From assembly GCA_022844135.1 (NCBI GenBank), contig JALHMG010000004.1, forward strand, positions 1 to 64,000: a DNA stretch of 64,000 nt, in the 5' to 3' direction. This DNA is from Lysobacterales bacterium. Lineage in GTDB: Bacteria; Pseudomonadota; Gammaproteobacteria; Xanthomonadales; SZUA-5. The position numbers were made by a program, and so were the translations under genes. Shown piece after piece: positions 31,143 to 40,300 of this stretch. The notes beneath the pieces are model-generated. The model did not search any database. It was not told the DNA's origin and was given only the letters and a program-made list of their open reading frames with translations. Position 1 is the first letter of the stretch. Every line of letters begins with the position of its first letter.

Positions 31143-31543
31143 TGCAAGGGTATCTGCTCGATACCAGCGTGCTGTTGGCGCTAGGACTCGACGACCACGT
31201 CAGCAATGATGTCGCTGAGCAGTGGCTGGTGAGCCAGACTGCCCCGTTTGCAACGTGCCCGCTCACGCAGCTTGGGTTTCTTCGGATCGTCAAGCAGTTG
31301 CACCGCGATATCAGCATCCACCAGATTGGCGCCATTCTTGAAAGCATCTGTAATGACGAGCGGCATTTGTTTATTGCGGCAGACCTGGACGTACGCGACG
31401 CCGACTGGCGACTGATTCTCGGGCATCAGCAGATCACCGATGCATATCTTGCAGCTCTTGCCCGTCAGAACGACCTCAAGATTGCGACGTTCGATCGAGG
31501 ATTCGTTGTTACCCATCCTGATGTCGCAGTGCTGGTTGTGTAA
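31142..31543 (+). CDS. vapC: VapC-type PIN-domain ribonuclease toxin
   Basis: A 133-aa PIN-domain nuclease. Acidic metal ligands are visible: LLDTSVLL near the start, a middle acidic cluster, ITDAYLAALA, and the C-terminal TFDRGF. Such toxins cleave tRNA or rRNA when freed from antitoxin. The start shares a base with the vapB stop (TGATG), implying translational coupling; a GTG one codon upstream is also possible. Catalytic residues appear complete. The pair lies between an SDR-like gene and the convergent PP2C gene, with no other sign of a mobile element. Confidence 0.87.
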   Translation: MQGYLLDTSVLLALGLDDHVSNDVAEQWLVSQTAPFATCPLTQLGFLRIVKQLHRDISIHQIGAILESICNDERHLFIAADLDVRDADWRLILGHQQITDAYLAALARQNDLKIATFDRGFVVTHPDVAVLVV

Positions 31544-31617
31544 GGAATTGCGTGTAGATCTCAGGAGTGTGAGCCGCTCGCGAAACTGGAGCAATTCTGG
31601 CTTGCCTGGCGCTGACA

Positions 31618-32238
31618 TTAGTCCCAGTTCGCAACGATTACGCTGATATCGTCCTGATAACCGCCATTGGCGATACGAGCCAAATCGGCGACCAGTGACG
31701 CCGCTTGACGTGGCGAGTGATTCTGGACGCACCGCACGACGTCAGACCATCTGGCGTACTTGGTCAATCCGTCCGAAGCCATCAGGAGGCGACCATCGAA
31801 GGGCTCGGGACCAAACGGCACTACGCGAGCGCCGTCGCCGAGGAGCGGCTTTCGCGATTGATTGCTCGTCAGTTCGAGCGTTTTGCCGTCAGCAAGTAGC
31901 CAAGCCTCGGAGTCGCCGCAACTAGCCCCAGACACTTCTCCGTTGCTAATCAATACAATGATTCCCGTCGAGAGCCCGCCGCGTTTCGCTATCTCCTGAT
32001 CCGCGAAAGTAAGTGCTGCCGATGGTGTGGAAAGTCGGCCGACGGCAAGAGCTTGCGCCGTTCCTATGACAATCTCTGCCGACTCCGCGCCAGAACCAAC
32101 GCCACCAGCTCCATCTGCCAACACCAAAATCCAGCTATCGCCAGATCCGAAGCACGCCGCGCGGTCCTCATTCCGCCCTCCCGAGCGAATCTCAATCGAC
32201 ACCAAAAAGTTCACTGACGCTCCCACGAACCACGTCAC
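31618..32238 (-). CDS. small PP2C-type Ser/Thr protein phosphatase
   Basis: A 206-aa compact PP2C phosphatase. Metal-binding motifs: RNEDRA near the N-terminus, VLADGAGGVGSGAESAE, CGDSEAWLL, ASDGLTKYA, and DDISVIVANWD at the end. It is shorter than usual (about 240 aa). The GTG at 32238 overlaps the stop of the alpha-2-macroglobulin gene (GTGA), so it is coupled to that gene; earlier in-frame starts lie inside it. No signal peptide, so cytoplasmic. Substrate unknown; a Ser/Thr kinase is encoded 24 kb away. Confidence 0.8.
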   Translation of the reverse strand: MTWFVGASVNFLVSIEIRSGGRNEDRAACFGSGDSWILVLADGAGGVGSGAESAEIVIGTAQALAVGRLSTPSAALTFADQEIAKRGGLSTGIIVLISNGEVSGASCGDSEAWLLADGKTLELTSNQSRKPLLGDGARVVPFGPEPFDGRLLMASDGLTKYARWSDVVRCVQNHSPRQAASLVADLARIANGGYQDDISVIVANWD

Positions 32239-35200
32239 TGCGGCTCGTTGACGATCACCCGCCGCACCACTGGCGTGCCGACCGCGCGGTTCTGTGGTCG
32301 ATACATATCCTCGGCGACGGTGGCCGGCACACTGTACGTGCCCGGCGACACGGCGCGCACGAGGTAGTAAAGATCGGCGCCAGAGCCGGCGCTCAAGCTC
32401 AGCGCGGCGACGAAGCGGTCTTCGCGGTATTCCTGATAGCGCGTGGTGCTGCCGTAGGTGCGCCATTCGTCGAGGTTGGTGCCGTCGATAGTCAGTTCGG
32501 CCAGTTGCTTGCTGTCCATCAAGTTCAAGTTTTCGATTTCCAGGCCGCCGGCCAGCGCGTCGGTGACCAACAGGTCTGCCAATTGCTCATCGGCATCCAC
32601 GCGCACGTGCACCACCAGGCCCTCGCCTTCGGTGAGCGAATCGCCGACGAAGGCTTGTCCGTTGTGGCGGAACCAGCGGGTGCTCACGCGTACACCGTTG
32701 CTGACCGCCGCCGGCGCCGCCAGCGGAATGCCGACGGTGTCCTGTACCAGGAAGAACGCGCCGCTTGAAGTGATATCTAAGCTGGCGCCAGCGCGCAAAT
32801 CCTCGATCACGAGATCACGCGAGAACCAGCCGTCGACGTTGAAGCCCTCGCGCTGCGCGCCGACGATCAATTCGCCCGCCAGCGGCGCGGGCGTGTTCGA
32901 CAGCGCTCTGGCGAGCTTGATGAGCGCCAGCTTGTCGTGTGTATTGAGATACAGCGATCCGCGCGCTTCGCGGCTCACCTCGAGGATTCGACCGCGCTCG
33001 CTGTCGGGCAACAGGCCATGCTCGATGGCCACAGCCAACGCCGCCGCGCGATCGCCCGCTGCGGAAAAGTAGTCGCCATAGTAGCCAGGCCCGCGCGCAA
33101 AGCTGGCGCCCAATGCTTTCTGCACGGCCTGCTGGGCGCGCGGCGCATCGCCAGCGAGTTTGAGCGCGGCTCCAAGGCGCATCAGCGGCAGCGGGCCGCG
33201 CGCGTGATCGGCTGAGGAATCGAACACATTGCGCAACGTGCCCAGCGGCGCTTGATTGACGCGCGCGAGCACGTAACCGGCGTGGGCGTTGAAGGCTAGC
33301 TTGATGTGATCGCCCACCTCGCCCCAACCGCGCTCCCAGGATTGCGTGCCGCCGGCAAGCAGATCCTCGCGCAGACGCTCGAGCGAGCGTTGCAGCAAAC
33401 GGGCGGGGACGCTGTAGCCAGCGCTCTGCGCGTCTTGCAGGAATTCGACCACATAGGGCGTGATCTGCGGATCCGCGTAATCGCTGCCGGGCCAGAATCC
33501 GAAGTGGCCATTGTCGAGTTGCATGGAGCTGATTCGATCGATGGCATACGCTACGTTGGTTGAGCGCTTTTCGGCACCGAAGGCAACGCCCAGGCCCTTG
33601 GCGTTGGCATCGCTCACGAGTACATACGGATAGCCCTTGCTGGTCGTCTGCTCGATACAGCCGTACGGGTACTCGGCCAAATCCGCGATCAATTGATTGA
33701 CCGCGAGCGGCGCGCGCGTCGAGGCGCTAACGCGCGAACGCACGCTGCTCGGCGCCAGACCGTCGGTGTTTTGTGTCAGATCGAGCGTGGTCGGTCCAGA
33801 GACTTGCTCGACACGCGCCAGCCGCTCGGGTGCGAAGCTTGAGCGAACGGTGATCTCGAACTGGCGCTTCAGGTCGATCTCGCCGCCGCGCGCGGACAAG
33901 GCAAATTTGCCGACGCCGACATCGCTGAGTGCGCGTAAACCGAAGGCCAGTGTGGTGCGCTCATTGTCGGCTAGTGTGATGCTGCGTGCGCCGTCGTCGA
34001 TGGCGATCGGCCCATCGGTAGCGAACGCCACCGACAGATCGAGCGGCCCTCCTGAGAGGTTGTGCAGATCGAGCGTGAGCTTGCTGCTGTCCCCCGGCGC
34101 CATCACACGAGGTGTGCTGACCTCGGCAAGCAGCGGCGCGCGTACCAGCGTTTCGCTGCTTGCCGAACCGAATCGATCCGCCGCAAAAGCGACGGCGGAC
34201 ACGCGTAGCGCGCCGTTGAAATCCGGGACGTTCAACGTCACGTTGGCCTTGCCGGCGGCATCCAGCGCCACAGCGCCGCTGAACAGGTCCACGGTGAGGA
34301 CTTTCGCAGTCGGGCGACGCGCTTGCGGCAAGCCCGGCACCGCGAGATCGCCGCCGAACTTCAGGCGCGCGCGTTCGCCGGCAAGTGCTTCGATGATGCG
34401 GCCGTAAACGTCATACGCATCGATCGCGTAACGACGTTTACCGAAAAACTCCGCGATCGGATCCGGCACCTTGAACTGCGTGATGTTGAGGATGCCAAGA
34501 TCGACCGCCGACACCGTGACCTGCGCGGTTTGCCCAGCGAGAGCGGGCGCCTCGACGCTGACCTTGAGCTGCTGATTCGGTCGCATTTCGCTCGGCGCCG
34601 ACAGGGTCACGGCGACACTGCGATCGCTGCGATCGAGCGGGACGTGGGCAATGCCGACCGCGCGCGCGGGGGTGATCTTGTCCTTCGCTGTTCCTGGACG
34701 AAAAACCAGCGCCGTGAGGTAGAGATCGTGGCGTTGCCAATCGGCTTGAAGCGGCACATCCACTGTCGCGCCCGATCGCGCATCGAACTCGATGGTGCGC
34801 AACACGCGATCGGTTTCCACCAGCAGCATGCCCGGTCCGTCATGCGGCGGCGTGATCGTCGCCACGATGGTATCGCCCGCTTTGTAGGCGGTCTTGTCGA
34901 GCGCAATCTTGACTTTCTCAGGACGCGCATCGACGCCGCGATTGTCGTCGTCGAACGACCAGCCCACGTTGAACGGTACCCGCGTAGTCAAACCGGATTC
35001 CGGATCGGTGATTTCCAATCGATGCGGTCCCCACGAGGCGTTGAATACGACACTGCCAGGGTTGTCGCCGGGAACGTCGACGGACTGCGATTCGACTTCC
35101 ACGAAACTCTGCGTGTAGTCGACTTTCCAGCCGAGGTTCTCGTCGTAATTCCAGGTGTAATCGCGGTCTTCGCGAATCAATCTGGCCGTCAGGCCGGTGG

Positions 35201-37091
35201 CCGCAACGCGGGTGCCGTCGGCTTTGACTTTCAAGACTTCGAAGCGTGCCGCTCCTTCGCCCGGCAGGTCGCCCTCGAATAGCGGTCGTACGCCGATCAA
35301 GGCATCGGCCGGCCACAGAGTGCGCTTCAGTACGCGCGATACTGGTCGGCCGCCGGTTTCGAACAGGCTGCCAATCACCGTCACAGCGACCGGGCCGGCA
35401 ACGGTACCGGGTTCGATTGCAATGGCCTGGGCGAGGGTGCCGTCGTCGCCGAGCGTGGTGTCGATCGCGTCGACCGGTTCCTTATTCGGCGGGTTGACCG
35501 GATCGCCGAAGCTATAGCCCTTGAGACCGGCAACGGGTGCGCTGTCTACCGCGTAGGTCACTTTAGCGGTAAAACGATTGCTCGCCGCAGGCGCGCCGTA
35601 CAGATAGGCACCTTCGACTTGGATGTTCAAGGACTCGCCCGGCGTCAGCGTTTGCTGCGCGCTATCGACGAGCAGCTTCATGCGTTCAGGCAAGAACTCT
35701 TCGATGCGGATCAGATAGCTATGGACGGCGCCCTGTCCACTTGGATCGGCGGAAAGCTCGAGCCGCCAGCGCCCCGTGGCCACATCGCCGGGCATCGCGC
35801 GCTCGTAGAGATAGTAGCCGGCCTCGTTGGCCTTCAGTTGCGCGCTGGCATAGGTGCGCCCATCAGGCTGTTTGAGCGTGGCGAACAGCGGCGGATTGCC
35901 GGCGATGCGACCATCGTAATCGCGCAATAGCGCGCTAATGCGTAAAGGTTCGCCGGGGCGGTAAAGGTCGCGCCCCGACCAGATAAACAAGCTGGTTTCG
36001 CCCCCGGTATTGCCGTCGATGTCGAAGTCGCTCAGATCCAACGCGGGTTGGTTGAAGGGCAGCAAGCTCAACTCATCGCCGCGGGCGGCCATCAGCACAT
36101 TGGCCGTCGAGAACGGTGCATCGAGCACGGCGATGCCATCGCCGTCGGTACTCGCGGTTTGCAGCGTGCCGCCATCGCGATCGACGAGTGTCAATTCCAC
36201 ACCGCCGAGCGCCGCTCCGCTCGACAACGAGCGGGTGGCGACAAAGGTGCGGTTACCGTGGCGGCGCGTATGCACGCCGATATCGCTGCGCACGAAGTAG
36301 CTGGTCTGGTAGTCGTAAGCGACGATCCCGGCTGGTTTCATCAGCACAAAATAGAGGCCCGACGGCGACAACTCGTCGATCTGATGCACAGGAACATGGG
36401 TGGTGCGTCGCTCGTTCGCGCCGCCGTCGGTGATGAAGCGATTGAGGTACACCGAGTCGGCGATACGCTTGAGTGCATTCAAGTCCCAGTAGCCGCGACG
36501 GCCGCCAGACTGAAACTCGCGCAAAAACCTTGGGACGCTGGCGGGACGAACGCGATAGAACTCGATGTCCACCTCCGGGACATTGATCGTCAGGATCGGC
36601 AACCCGTCGGTGCCTTGAGCAGGCAGCACGCTGCCCTGGCTCGCAAACAGGGCCGCCGGCGGCAGATCGACACTGGCCACCTCGCTGCTGTGTCCCTTGG
36701 CCAGCGAATCGCCATCGGCGCTGACGATGCCGGGCGTCACCTCGACCTTGAACGTCTCCTGTGCTTTGACGTTCGGGAAGGTGATGAGGCGATTCTCATC
36801 CTGCATGACCCACGACCCATCAACCGCCTGACCATCGCTGCCGGTCACTTTGATGTACTGATTCAAATCCTGCGCTTGGGCCAACGGTTCGGAAAAACGA
36901 ATAGTCAGGGCCGGACGATTGTCGTCGGCCTCGCCGGTGATCGAGACGATCCCGAATTCGCTGCTTCCTGCAGGCGCCAGAGGCTGTGCGCCGTCCTGGA
37001 CGGTGCCAGTCGATGTCGGTACGGCGTCGTCTTTGCAGGCGACCAGCGTCAAGGGCAGCAACAGAAGTGCGGTACGTAACCGAAAACGCAT
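32235..37091 (-). CDS. bacterial alpha-2-macroglobulin lipoprotein with thioester
   Basis: A 1618-aa periplasmic protease trap. The N-terminus is a lipoprotein signal (MRFRLRTALLLLPLTLVAC), anchoring it in the envelope. An N-terminal MG region includes PVHQIDELSPSGLYFVLMKPAG; the central A2M domain and bait region precede the thioester motif CIEQ (C1145-Q1148) within YPYGCIEQTTSKGYPY, and the C-terminal receptor-binding-like domain ends PQNRAVGTPVVRRVIVNEP. The intact thioester means it can covalently trap proteases. In E. coli the homologue YfhM is paired with PbpC; no pbpC lies here, and instead a PP2C gene overlaps the 3' end. Confidence 0.95.
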   Translation of the reverse strand: MRFRLRTALLLLPLTLVACKDDAVPTSTGTVQDGAQPLAPAGSSEFGIVSITGEADDNRPALTIRFSEPLAQAQDLNQYIKVTGSDGQAVDGSWVMQDENRLITFPNVKAQETFKVEVTPGIVSADGDSLAKGHSSEVASVDLPPAALFASQGSVLPAQGTDGLPILTINVPEVDIEFYRVRPASVPRFLREFQSGGRRGYWDLNALKRIADSVYLNRFITDGGANERRTTHVPVHQIDELSPSGLYFVLMKPAGIVAYDYQTSYFVRSDIGVHTRRHGNRTFVATRSLSSGAALGGVELTLVDRDGGTLQTASTDGDGIAVLDAPFSTANVLMAARGDELSLLPFNQPALDLSDFDIDGNTGGETSLFIWSGRDLYRPGEPLRISALLRDYDGRIAGNPPLFATLKQPDGRTYASAQLKANEAGYYLYERAMPGDVATGRWRLELSADPSGQGAVHSYLIRIEEFLPERMKLLVDSAQQTLTPGESLNIQVEGAYLYGAPAASNRFTAKVTYAVDSAPVAGLKGYSFGDPVNPPNKEPVDAIDTTLGDDGTLAQAIAIEPGTVAGPVAVTVIGSLFETGGRPVSRVLKRTLWPADALIGVRPLFEGDLPGEGAARFEVLKVKADGTRVAATGLTARLIREDRDYTWNYDENLGWKVDYTQSFVEVESQSVDVPGDNPGSVVFNASWGPHRLEITDPESGLTTRVPFNVGWSFDDDNRGVDARPEKVKIALDKTAYKAGDTIVATITPPHDGPGMLLVETDRVLRTIEFDARSGATVDVPLQADWQRHDLYLTALVFRPGTAKDKITPARAVGIAHVPLDRSDRSVAVTLSAPSEMRPNQQLKVSVEAPALAGQTAQVTVSAVDLGILNITQFKVPDPIAEFFGKRRYAIDAYDVYGRIIEALAGERARLKFGGDLAVPGLPQARRPTAKVLTVDLFSGAVALDAAGKANVTLNVPDFNGALRVSAVAFAADRFGSASSETLVRAPLLAEVSTPRVMAPGDSSKLTLDLHNLSGGPLDLSVAFATDGPIAIDDGARSITLADNERTTLAFGLRALSDVGVGKFALSARGGEIDLKRQFEITVRSSFAPERLARVEQVSGPTTLDLTQNTDGLAPSSVRSRVSASTRAPLAVNQLIADLAEYPYGCIEQTTSKGYPYVLVSDANAKGLGVAFGAEKRSTNVAYAIDRISSMQLDNGHFGFWPGSDYADPQITPYVVEFLQDAQSAGYSVPARLLQRSLERLREDLLAGGTQSWERGWGEVGDHIKLAFNAHAGYVLARVNQAPLGTLRNVFDSSADHARGPLPLMRLGAALKLAGDAPRAQQAVQKALGASFARGPGYYGDYFSAAGDRAAALAVAIEHGLLPDSERGRILEVSREARGSLYLNTHDKLALIKLARALSNTPAPLAGELIVGAQREGFNVDGWFSRDLVIEDLRAGASLDITSSGAFFLVQDTVGIPLAAPAAVSNGVRVSTRWFRHNGQAFVGDSLTEGEGLVVHVRVDADEQLADLLVTDALAGGLEIENLNLMDSKQLAELTIDGTNLDEWRTYGSTTRYQEYREDRFVAALSLSAGSGADLYYLVRAVSPGTYSVPATVAEDMYRPQNRAVGTPVVRRVIVNEPQ

Positions 37092-37300
37092 GGCGGAATC
37101 CTCAACGGGCGTGCGCCCATTCTATGCGCCGCTGAGGGCGGCTTCGTCCCGGGAACGGCTTTTGGCCCGCGCGCCCGCCAAAGGTCGTTAGCGGTCCGCA
37201 AGCTGCCATATTTGTCGCCGCGCGTTGAGTGCTTGCGATATCGCGTAATTCAGCGTCGAATTCACGCCTTGGCAATGCTGGATGCAGGGGACACTACGGC

Positions 37301-40300
37301 ATGTTACGACTGAGCCTGAAACACGCGTTGATCGGCATTGCGCTGCTGCTCAGCGGCCAGGTCTTTGCCCAGGCAGATTTGTCGGTGGCGACTACCGACA
37401 ATCCCGACCCTGTGCAAGTCAACGCCAATGTCGATTACTCGATCGTCGTCAGCAATGCCGTTGGCGGACCGCAGGCGGATGGCGTCAACGTCAATGTGTT
37501 TTCCTCGTCGGCGTTGACGCGGGTATTGCAGCCCACGCCGGGATGGACGTGCACCGGCACCAGCCCGATCAACTGCACGCTCGCCAGCTCGACCTTGGCT
37601 GCCGGCGCGTCTGCGCCGACGCTGGTGTTGCGTTTTCAGGCGCCGACCACGCCACAAACCGTGCAGATCGCGGTCACCGCGCTGCACAGCGGTTCCGATC
37701 CGAATCCAACCAATAGCTCGAACATCGTTCAATCGACGCAGGTGATCGTCGGCAGCGCGAACCTGAATGCCTCGATCTCGCCAAGCGTCACTAGCGCCAG
37801 CGTCGGCACCCCGGTGAGTTTCACGACGCAAGTCAGCAATCTTGGTCCTGGCAACGCAACCAACACCGTGGTCAATGGCGTGTTGTCCGGACCGGTCCAG
37901 TTTAGTAGTTTTTCGACGTCCGCCGCATGGAATTGCTCGTACATCGCCAATGGCGGACTTGTGCAATGCACCTATACCGCAGGCAGTCCGACAGGAACGC
38001 TCGCCAACGGCGTGACCGCCTCGAACATTGTCCTCAACGGTGTGGCCGGTCCGGGCGCGGGAACTGCCACGCTGACGATGACGCCGAGCTCTTCGGTGCC
38101 TGATCCCAGCCCGGGCGGTGCGTCTGCATCGATCAACGTCACCAATCCGCCGCCGCCTTCGGTCGATTTGTCCCTGACCAAGACCACCATCGGCGCACAG
38201 CCGATCGGCCGCGGCCAGCCATTCGTGTTTCGGCTGCAAGTGGCCAACTCCAGCGCCAGCAATCAACAGGCCAGCGGCATCACGATCAACGATCCATTAC
38301 CCACTGGCGTGACGCTGCAATCGGTCAGCGGCAGCAGCTGGACATGCACCGGAAATGTGGTGTGCAACTTCAGCGGTACGCTGGCGATCGGCCAGGCCGC
38401 GCCGGCATTGGATCTGAACGTGGTCTACAACTTGCCGGTGCCGGCGGGTGGTTCCAGCGTCACCAACGTAGCCACGGTAAGTGGCGCCGAGAACGACCCG
38501 GTCACAAACAATAACAGCGCGAGTGCGAATGCCAGTTTCCGCAGCGCCGCAGATGTCTCGCTGGCATTGACCGGCCCGTCCAGCGTGATCGCGGGCAATG
38601 CCTTCTCGGTCACGCTGGCGGCGACCAACGCCGGTCCGGACGACGCTACGGGCGTTACCACCAGCGTCACCTTCGCCTCGTCGCTCACGGTCGACAACGT
38701 CTCGGGCGGTAGCGGTTGGTCGTGTCTGGCGTCGGGGCAAAATGTCTCGTGCTCGCGCGCATCGTTGCCGGTGGGCACCAGTTCGGCTGCCGTCGTTGGC
38801 TTGTCAGCGCCAACGGCGGGCGGGCCCTTCGCCAACCCGGCGTCGATCAACTCCACCAGCTTTGATCCAAACCCGGCGAACAACGCAGCGTCGCTCGGTA
38901 TCGCCGTACAACCTCGGGTCGAGACCGTCAGTCTGACCATGAGCGACAGCGCCGATCCAGTGGGCGTCGGCGATGAGTTCGATTACGTGCTCACGGTCAC
39001 CAATACCGGAAACGTCAATCAGGATAACTTTGCGCTGGTCAACACGCTTTCCGAATTGGTCAGCTATCGCAGCTTTGGCGGCGGGGGTTGGTCATGTACC
39101 GGCCCCACAACAGCGGGCGCCGTGGTCAATTGCAGTCATCCGACCACGCTGGCCCCGAATGCCACCAGTACCCTTCGTATTCGCGCTCGCGGTGAAGCGC
39201 CGGGGACCGCAGTCAATCGCGCTCAGGTTGGCTCGGCGCAAACGGCTGCACCCGCATCGGCCAACGAATCCACGGTCATCAACTCAACGTTGGCCTTACG
39301 TCTGGAAAACGCTGCGTCGCCAGCCAGTGTTTCGGTGGGCGGAGAAATCAGTTTTGCGCTGAACGTGAGCAACACGTCTAATACCGATGCGACTGGTCTG
39401 GTGCTGGTTGACGATTTGCCGGCAGGTACGCAATTCCGCAGCGTCGATGCGCCCGGCTGGACATGCACAACCCAGGGCCAGACCGTCGATTGCCGTCGCG
39501 CCACGCTGGCGCGCAACAGCGCATCGCTGGTAACCATCAACGCAACCGCCAGCGCCGCTGGAAGCTTCGTCAACCGTGCGCAGCTGAATGCGTCGAACTT
39601 TCCGTCGACCTTGATCGCGAACGCCTCGTTCTCGGTCGCCGCGACACCAACCACCGTCGATCTGGTGCTGGATCTGACCGACTCGGCTGATCCGGTGCCA
39701 GTGGGCGAGATCTTCGAGTTGAATTCGCGCATCGTCAACTTCGGTCCGGCCACGGCGACCGGACTGACGCTCACGGTGCCATTGGCGCCCGGCATCGAAG
39801 CGGTTGGATTCTCCGGTTCGGGTTGGAGTTGCACGATCGGACCGCAGGTCACTTGCACCTTGCCGACGCTGGCGGTGAGTGCACAATCCAACGTCGCGCT
39901 GCGTTTGCGCGGCCAGCAGGCGGGAACGGTCACGCATAGCGCATCGGTCAGTTCGCAACAACCAGAAGCGACGGGAAGCAACAACACCGATACTGAGACA
40001 ACCGCGATCCAGGGCGCAGCGCCGCCCAACAACGCCGATCTGCAATTGACGGCCACCGCGCCAGCCAATGCGGCTGCGGGCGCTACTGTCGATATCAACG
40101 CCGTGTTGCGAAATCGCGGTCCGGCGGCGGCCAACACCTTGGTCGTGCGCGCCACGCCCACCGGACCTTGGACGTTGACCGGCGGCACTGGCAGCGCCGG
40201 TTTCACCTGCGCGCTGGAAGCGGGCGCCGTGGTGTGTCGCGGTTCTGGATTGCCGGCCAATCAGTCCGTTGATTTGCGACTGACCGGCCAAATCAACTCG

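Noticed and set aside
36048-37079. 343-codon frame antisense to the alpha-2-macroglobulin gene
   Set aside because: Shadow of the A2M coding region.
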